NCBI RefSeq assembly: GCF_000764305.2
Contig: NW_025936089.1
Span: 124,001-188,000 of the forward strand
Source: Hyalella azteca
Taxonomy: Eukaryota; Arthropoda; Malacostraca; Amphipoda; Hyalellidae
Reading direction: 5' to 3'
DNA length: 64,000 bases
The notes under the pieces were generated by a model. That model did no database searches, had not been told where the DNA came from, and was given only the letters and a program-made list of their open reading frames with translations. Made by a program: the position numbers and the translations under genes. Position 1 is the stretch's first letter. Each line of letters opens with the position of its first letter. Below are positions 57,644 through 64,000 of this stretch, one piece after another.

Positions 57644-57720
57644 ACTCACTGCAGTGAGTGACAGAGAGCGCATTTTCTCGTCGACGAAAATTTGAGGTCA
57701 CGGACAGACGGACGGACAGA
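57644..57720. other. 16-bp perfect palindrome and GGAC-rich segment
   Basis: ACTCACTGCAGTGAGT (57644-57659) is a perfect palindrome and resembles the CACTCACTGCAATGAGG end of MITE copy E. ATTTTC and GAAAAT flank TCGTCGAC near 57674-57693, and GGACAGACGGACGGACAG follows. It may be the end of an unrecognised mobile element. Confidence 0.45.
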
Positions 57721-57827
57721 CAATATGTGGAGGTACATATTGCCCCAGTGCAATCTGATCAATATGTGGAGGTACATATTGCCCCCAGTGCAATCTGATC
57801 AATATGTGGAGGTACATCTCTAATTTG
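57721..57827. repeat. 39-40-bp repeat of small hairpins, 2.7 copies
   Basis: CAATATGTGGAGGTACAT starts at 57721, 57760 and 57800. AATATGT pairs with ACATATT around GGAGGT in the two complete units. The third breaks after ACAT. Confidence 0.92.
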
Positions 57828-59148
57828 CTATTTCAACAGCCATTTGTGTCACATGAATCCTTTATACATTATCAGTTAAGCAAGAATGAAAGGATATAAT
57901 CTTTGTTTGGTCTTTTTCAGTTAACTAGCGTCTTTGTAACCATGAAATCGGTGTTTTTTCCTGGTGGCTGATAACGACAAGATTGATTAACGGAAAAATG
58001 AAAATATGTACATATGATTGTGGAGTTGATCGTCTCATGATGAATTTGTGTTAATTCTTTCCAATTTACTCGAATCTTTGGAAATACGGCCGGGGTATGT
58101 ATTTAATGAATGCACTCACTAGTTTAGGACTGACTAGAATCCATGGAAAATGTTTGAAAAAATACCTCGAGCTATTATTTCTGATGAACAAACGAAAAAA
58201 TTTATATTATGATTGCTGAATTTTTGCTCAGTGCTATTTTGTATGAATTTCCGGAAACTGTGACGTGATTTTCATCCAAGCACAATCAATCTTAAGTCCT
58301 GAGTTCATTATTTACAAATTCATCACTTCATGTAATATTTATTTCAAGTGAACTGTGAAATGGTCGTTAAAGTCTAAAAGTTCATCACGTCGCCGATTAA
58401 ATCTTATGACGGCTCCATGGCAGGAAGCACGCAGACTTCATTACCATAACAAAATAACATTTTTTTAAGGTGCACAATTTTGTTTAAATAGTCAGAGAGA
58501 AGCTGGAAACTCCACGGCATTTCCTTTAAAGATTTCGCTCATTCTGACGGCTTGTGTACGCGTGCATGCATAAGTAACTGTTTTTTGTGTCCATAATTAA
58601 GAGTGAAGTAAGGAACTGAACTCAAATACGTCACTCACATACTAGGGTCGTACCGTCGTCAGAAAAAAATATTATTGCGATCACAAATTTCACGATGACA
58701 TTTGATAGATTTTCTACGTTTGAAATATGGAACAATGTTGTAAATTTCATGATTATTGGAAGATGAAGGAAAGTTCAGTGATACAATTATACGTCTGCCC
58801 ACGAGCATTTCTTGACGTACGTCACGCATCATGAACCCGCAGAATAAAGCGAGCAAAAGTGTACGCTTTAAATCTGAAATTCCTGCATTAAAAGCCTGCA
58901 CGGTTAATGAAGTCGCTGGAGGGACAGCGAGAGAGCGTTGCCAGATTTTTGCAGCTTTCATATGGAAATTGTTAGAGGTGCGCGACGTTGTTTATCTCCT
59001 AATTTCCAAGCTCATATTCACTCACTGTATGCAAAGCAGGTAAGAATGTGATGGTGAAAGAAAGAATGATTCCGTCAGTGAGATGTTGGCCTTTTGTTCC
59101 TAGCTCATAATTAAGAAGGCTGCTCGTTAGGCTCGCTTCAAATTTGTT
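57828..59148. other. Unique AT-rich stretch
   Basis: 58810-58960 is GC-richer and open on both strands without a domain. Nothing callable. Confidence 0.5.
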
Positions 59149-59383
59149 GAATAGTAATGGGATTATGCAACTTATCTTATCTGAATTGTAATGAGATCAT
59201 GCAACTTATCTTATCTGAATGGTAATGAGATCATGCAACTTATCTTATCTGAATGGTAATGAGATCATGCAACTTATCTTATCTGCATAGTAATGAGATC
59301 ATGCAACTTATCTTATCTGAATTGTAATGAGATCATGCAACTTATCTTATCTGAATTGTAATGAGATCATATGCAACTTATCT
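59149..59383. repeat. 34-bp minisatellite, seven copies
   Basis: ATGCAACTTATCTTATCTGA anchors at 59165, 59199, 59233, 59267, 59301, 59335 and 59371 (the last after a 2-bp insertion). Near-identical copies. Confidence 0.97.
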
Positions 59384-59544
59384 CTCCAATGATTCAGTCA
59401 GGTTGAAAACGTTGGGTTACTTTGGTGGGCAATTTGAATCTCTCATTCTATTTCGTTGTTTATTCAAATCTTGTGCAATTATGAATCTAATTTTATTAAA
59501 TCATCCAGATTCAATGTATATTATAACATTTTCAACTGATATTT

Positions 59545-59640
59545 CCATGGCATGTAATTCCCGTGACATGCCATTTCAATGCTATGTGATTCCAATGTCA
59601 TGTCATTCCAACGACGTGTCATTCCAACGACATGTTTCGG
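59545..59640. repeat. Degenerate 16-18-bp CATGTCATTCCAA repeat
   Basis: Five or six units combining CATG(T/C) and ATTCCAAYG from CATGGCATGTAATTCC to CCAACGACATG. Confidence 0.75.
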
Positions 59641-59735
59641 CGCAGTGCTATCAAATATATGATTTCGACTTCAAAATGCCGTTAGCTAACAACTGACAGT
59701 TTTCAAGCTAAACTCCGCAACCATAGACGAGAAAT

Positions 59736-59860
59736 AGGTCGCTACGTGTGCTTAGGCCGCTATACGTGTACTTAATTAGGCCGCTACGCGAACCAATTGG
59801 CCGCTACGTGTGCCCAGGCCACTACGTGTACTTAGGCCGCTAGGTGTACTTAATCCGTTA
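59736..59860. repeat. Degenerate AGGCCGCTACGTGTACTTA repeat
   Basis: Six units of 18-25 bp with variable tails (CTTAATT, CCAATT, CCC). CpG sites are preserved in most units. Confidence 0.85.
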
Positions 59861-60015
59861 CATTCATTTAACGAAGTTTTTATAATATGGCCTGCGTAAA
59901 ATTATAAAGAAAGTGCGTATATCAATGAGCAATTATAGTGAATCGTAGTCTGAATCATCATTGATCATAATTACGAATGATGAAAGTACCGGAACGCATG
60001 CTTCAATAGTGTACC

Positions 60016-60172
60016 TGGACAAATGAATGAGAGATATTGTCCAAATTGTGATGCACTTTCGACGAGTACGTTTTGATGCGGCCTTTTGCACGGCCAAGCT
60101 GGGTCAGGATGACATCAGTGATGGCAAAAACTGCATCGTCATTTGGATTAATTCTCACTCATTTCCCTGAAA
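60016..60172 (-). mobile_element. MITE family 1, copy G
   Basis: 157 bp in reverse orientation. The left end is CAAATGAATGAGAGATATTG and the right end is TTCTCACTCATTTCCCTG, its imperfect inverted repeat. Interior blocks are GTCCAAATTGTGATGCAC, CCAAGCTGGGTCAGGATGAC and GGCAAAAACTGCATCG. Confidence 0.72.
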
Positions 60173-61516
60173 GTCCATGTCGCCGATAAAATAATAATAT
60201 AAACAATCGTAACTCAGTCTTCTGTAATGTAGGCATTAATCAAATATCGTTCTAATGACGTAGTTCAGGGAAGACGTCATCTCTTGCTTTTTGTTTTCGT
60301 GGAGGCAGCACAATTCATTGCATTGCAGACTAACAGTTCAGTCACGCAGTAATGTCCTGATCAGCCAACAACAAAAATGCCATCAATGAAGAGGATTAAT
60401 AGATAAAATATTCACATTAATAGGATAATTTATGAAAACATCGATGACGGCCGCAGTATTTTTAAGGCCTTAAAAACTTATGTATAGCTGAAAATAAATA
60501 TAAAAATGTTGATATTCTGTTAAATACATTAGTAATGTAAGTACATTTGTATTGGAAACATTTGTGCTACATACATTGTTGAACGATTGATATGTGATAT
60601 CTCACGTAAAAATCAGCTAACGAACACAATGCAATTTACATTGTTAATTTGCTTACATCCTAACTTGACCTAACAAACGAAAATACAACGTAAATCGGCA
60701 ATAATTTGAGTGAAAACCTTACGAAGACCAGCTCCGTAATCAGTTATAAAATTTCAACCGAAGTTCTCTTCACTACGGGGTATCCGACGAAGAGTTGTTA
60801 CTAAAATTATTTTGATAAAAAATGAAACAGGTATTTTCTTTTTTCTTAGTGCAAATTATCATCATTGCACGCACCTAACTTATTATTCTGGGTAATACTT
60901 ACTACATTAAAGTATTAATTATAAAGAGACTCATTGTCTGACTCTAAATATATCTCCTTATTACAAATTAACAACCATCGTGCCGTGGCTATGGAATGAT
61001 CATAAATGGTCAGGAAAGCCATTCTTTTGGCCCATTGATGAATACTAAAAATATTATTAAGGAAAAATGATGCCCGCATACGAACGAGTATTCTGAACAG
61101 TCAGGGATGGCAACTGAGAAAATTTTGATATCATAAAGATGGAAATCGCATTTTAATCAAATCGTATGTATTGTGCAAGTGAATATAAGATTATCACAGA
61201 ATCATGTGAAGGGTTATGTACAGAACAAAATATAGTAAAAGACCATAAGCAAATACCTGAGACGATGTCGGTCTCCTATGGGTTGCGGCATTCGGCCGAA
61301 TGACGAATGCTGGAGACGAGAGAAATGGAGAGGCCAGTGGACGGGGCGAGACAGTGACTTCAAGTTTATTGTTTTAGATGCTCAATTAGCTGAGTTTATG
61401 AGAATGGCATTAGCATTTACAAGAGCGTTGCTCCAGAACAAGAATGCGCACGGCAAAACCGTGTACCGTGTACGACACAAGCGTGTACCGTGCAACATCG
61501 CTGCTCCCCATTGCAT
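60173..61516. other. Unique AT-rich stretch
   Basis: An 84-codon ATG frame at 61278-61532 lacks a recognisable domain. Around 61450-61495 short inverted words (CACGG/CCGTG) occur. No gene called. Confidence 0.45.
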
Positions 61517-61780
61517 TCAATTTCTGTACTAGCTGGTCAATTGTACTATTACTTCACTGGTGACATTGCACAATTTCTGTACTGGTCTTATTGTCAAATT
61601 TCTGTACTGGTCCCTCCTTACAAATTTTGCACTGGTCCCATTGTACAATTTCTGTACTGGACTGGTTCGTCGAGGTCTCATTATATTGTACAATTTTTGT
61701 ATTTTTCGCATTGTACAATTTCTGCACTAGTCATGTTGTGCAATTTATTTTCTTGTCACGTTGTACACTTTATGACCAGG
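61517..61780. repeat. Degenerate 24-bp TTGTACAATTTCTGTACTGG repeat
   Basis: About ten units with the core ATTGTACAATTTCTGTACTGGTC. TGTACA-like half-palindromes occur in each. Frames of 60-98 codons in several phases are repeat translations. Confidence 0.88.
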
Positions 61781-63839
61781 TTGTAAGCTTGTGCTCCACC
61801 AGCAGGCCGGCCAAATCTTGTGCATTATTTCTCTACGAATTGACGTCAATTTGCATGAGTGGGTAACATCTTGTATGGTAATATATAATAATCATTAGTG
61901 TAGACAAAGCACAAATAAATTGATTTTATGTACACGAAGGAATACTAGAAACAAAAATTGTTTTGTTCCCAATAATTCAGTTTGTGGTTGGATGAGAATT
62001 AGTTTGATTCTAGAAGATTAATAAAGTGTTTCGGCATGAATAGGTTTTTTATGCCTCTTTATTATACGAGATATCTTCTAATTTTTGATTCAATAATGAA
62101 ATATGAATTTATTACACAGCAGTGAAATTTAACCATTGTGATTTTGCTATCTTCTGTGTTTTACCTCTCACAAAATTCGGAAGCTATTTAAAAGCATCCG
62201 TACATAGATGCCTAGAACACTGAGTAGATGCTCTATCAATTGATGCATGATGAGGGTTTCGAGGAGACATTGGCATATATATTAGAAGTAACCTTTATAA
62301 AATGTGAACTAATAAATAGCAAAGGCCTAATAAATTATAGCTTTTGAAATCAGATCGATTGTTTTAACTTGACTGTCATTCAATTATTATTTTCGAGATA
62401 CTGAAAGACGCATAAATAAAATTTGTTTCCTTTTTATCTATTGTTTTCATGAATTTGATCCGATTATTTAACAGATCTAGCTGCCCATCATGGTGATATT
62501 TATTATGACATAATAACTGCATTAAATCTTGTGTACGCGATGTTATTTTCTCTAACAAAAAATGTGTTATTATTCGTCATAATGATGTTTGATCTCATGA
62601 ATAAGTAGACTTAATATTATTCCATGTTGTAATTTTACGTTAACAATTAAATTGGACTTCACTGCAACTTCGCGTTTTGATTCTCAGAATAGAATTACGC
62701 TATAACTTTTTCTATAATCCTGCATTTTATTTATTTAGAAGATTTATGTCAATTAAAACAAGATCGAGCTGTTGTCGATGTTGTCATCGGTACAAGGTAT
62801 GATCGTACTATGTATTTCCAACTTGCAAATTTAAATGAAGCTATCACATTTTTTGGACGGACGATTTCTTCACAGGCATAACTCTGACGTAGAGCTATTA
62901 GGGAATTTACAGCACCATTCATTATCAATTTTCTTCTTTGTCATCAATAAACAATTCTCTTTTAAAAACAAATTTTCACGATCTGATAATCTGCGCATTG
63001 AAATAACTGGAAATAATTTTTTTATTCATTTTAATTTTTAATTTTTTCAGAACATTGCATGGCAAATCAGCCTGAAGAAATTTCACGCTGAAAAAGGATT
63101 TTCAATTCGCATACATTTGAGGTCAACGCGTGCATTACGGAAAAATTTTAATAACTAATAATTTCATCCATAAACTATAAATTAATTTACACGAATTCAC
63201 TTGAAAATTTTGTATCTACACTTTGAAAATCGAATTATTTTATTAATCCAAGCTTTCCGAGTACTGGGATCACTACTTAGTCTGGCGTTGCATTTTCCGA
63301 ATTTTTCTGTTAACATAACCATCACTTTCACTGAAACAGGATGAATATTACGGAATTTTTACGATAGATTTTTATTGAATTTATAATCACGACCATTTTC
63401 AACGAGTGGAGGACTTGAAATTTTTTTTATCTTGCAATTTTTAAAGATAATTTTGTCGAATTTTATCAAAATTCCAAATAAAATTTTGAACAATCTTAAA
63501 AATTGGTGCCTTCAATATGAAATTAGGCACTCGATGAGATGAATAGGATATGAAACAAATTAATTGAAAACCTATACCAATAATTGTTAATTATAAATTC
63601 TGATCATACACCGATTCATTTTATTGAATGAAAAAAAATAGTCATTGCCATCCGCAGTTGTTTTCACGAATGTGAAAAATACAATGGAAAATCGCTTTAT
63701 TGTCTACGTTCATATGGGAAAATTTTAAAAATTCAAATATTAATTTAAATTTGTATTTCAGTAATCTTGTATGATAAATTGAAAAATTTGTCTCAACATT
63801 GAAAAAATTTCAAAGAGAAAGCCAATGTTTAATTTTTGG
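61781..63839. other. Unique AT-rich stretch
   Basis: Very AT-rich, stop-dense unique DNA; nothing recognised. Confidence 0.55.
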
Positions 63840-63900
63840 TAAATAAAAAAAAATAAATTTAATAAAATAAATATAAATAAAATAAATTTAAAATTGGTAA
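63840..63900. repeat. A-rich (AAATA)n-like simple repeat
   Basis: Runs of AAATAAA and AATAAATTTAATAAAATAA with no G or C over most of the stretch. Confidence 0.8.
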
Positions 63901-64000
63901 ATATTGGGGCCAATAATCATAAATTTATTTCTAATCGATTCCTTATAAAGGTTATGCGTCTAGATTGAGGCTGCTCGATGGTGTTCATGATTAGTGAATT

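Overview
This window looks like non-coding DNA, intergenic or intronic, from an invertebrate metazoan, most likely an arthropod. The support is indirect. The sequence is AT-rich and dense in stop codons, it has many minisatellites and short non-autonomous transposon relics, and its one convincing core promoter carries an arthropod-style TCAGTC initiator. No protein-coding gene, rRNA, tRNA or CRISPR array could be supported. Most open frames lie inside tandem repeats whose units lack stops, or are short chance frames with no recognisable domain. Species and chromosomal context cannot be determined from the sequence alone.

The layout is a patchwork of unique AT-rich sequence broken up by roughly forty tandem arrays with units of 10 to about 149 bp. 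From 1 to 16 kb these include 113-, 22-, 36-, 86-, 21-, 44- (hairpin-forming), 13-, 25-, 53-, 10-, 21-, 22-, 25- and 17-bp arrays, plus long purine or pyrimidine tracts. From 16 to 34 kb there are a 52-bp array, a TAA microsatellite, a 40-bp array, 33-, 13-, 149- and 31-bp arrays, and a CpG-rich island near 29.5-30.0 kb. From 34 to 48 kb there are a 103-bp duplication, degenerate T-rich repeats, and 75-, 38- and about 46-bp arrays. From 48 to 64 kb there are 24-, 36-, 76-, 39-, 34- and 24-bp arrays.

Two mobile-element families were recognised. The first is a MITE of about 160-180 bp whose ends resemble CACTCAGAGAAATGAGTGAG. It has seven copies in both orientations (near 9.1, 24.8, 49.0, 49.8, 54.7, 55.2 and 60.1 kb). 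In two copies a terminal segment has been tandemly amplified, giving a 40-bp array at 24.43-24.69 kb and a roughly 76-bp array at 55.06-55.36 kb. The second is a single 145-bp inverted-repeat element at 42.66-42.80 kb.

The best regulatory candidate is a minus-strand promoter at 29.68-29.71 kb: TATATAAAG at -31, TCAGTC at +1, a GC box upstream and a 55-codon frame downstream. Several short GC-richer unique blocks, including two gap-free similar 49-bp elements at 19.9 and 24.2 kb, could be conserved regulatory elements, but that needs cross-species comparison. I found no evidence of a novel multi-gene system. The most notable structure is minisatellite birth from MITE ends.
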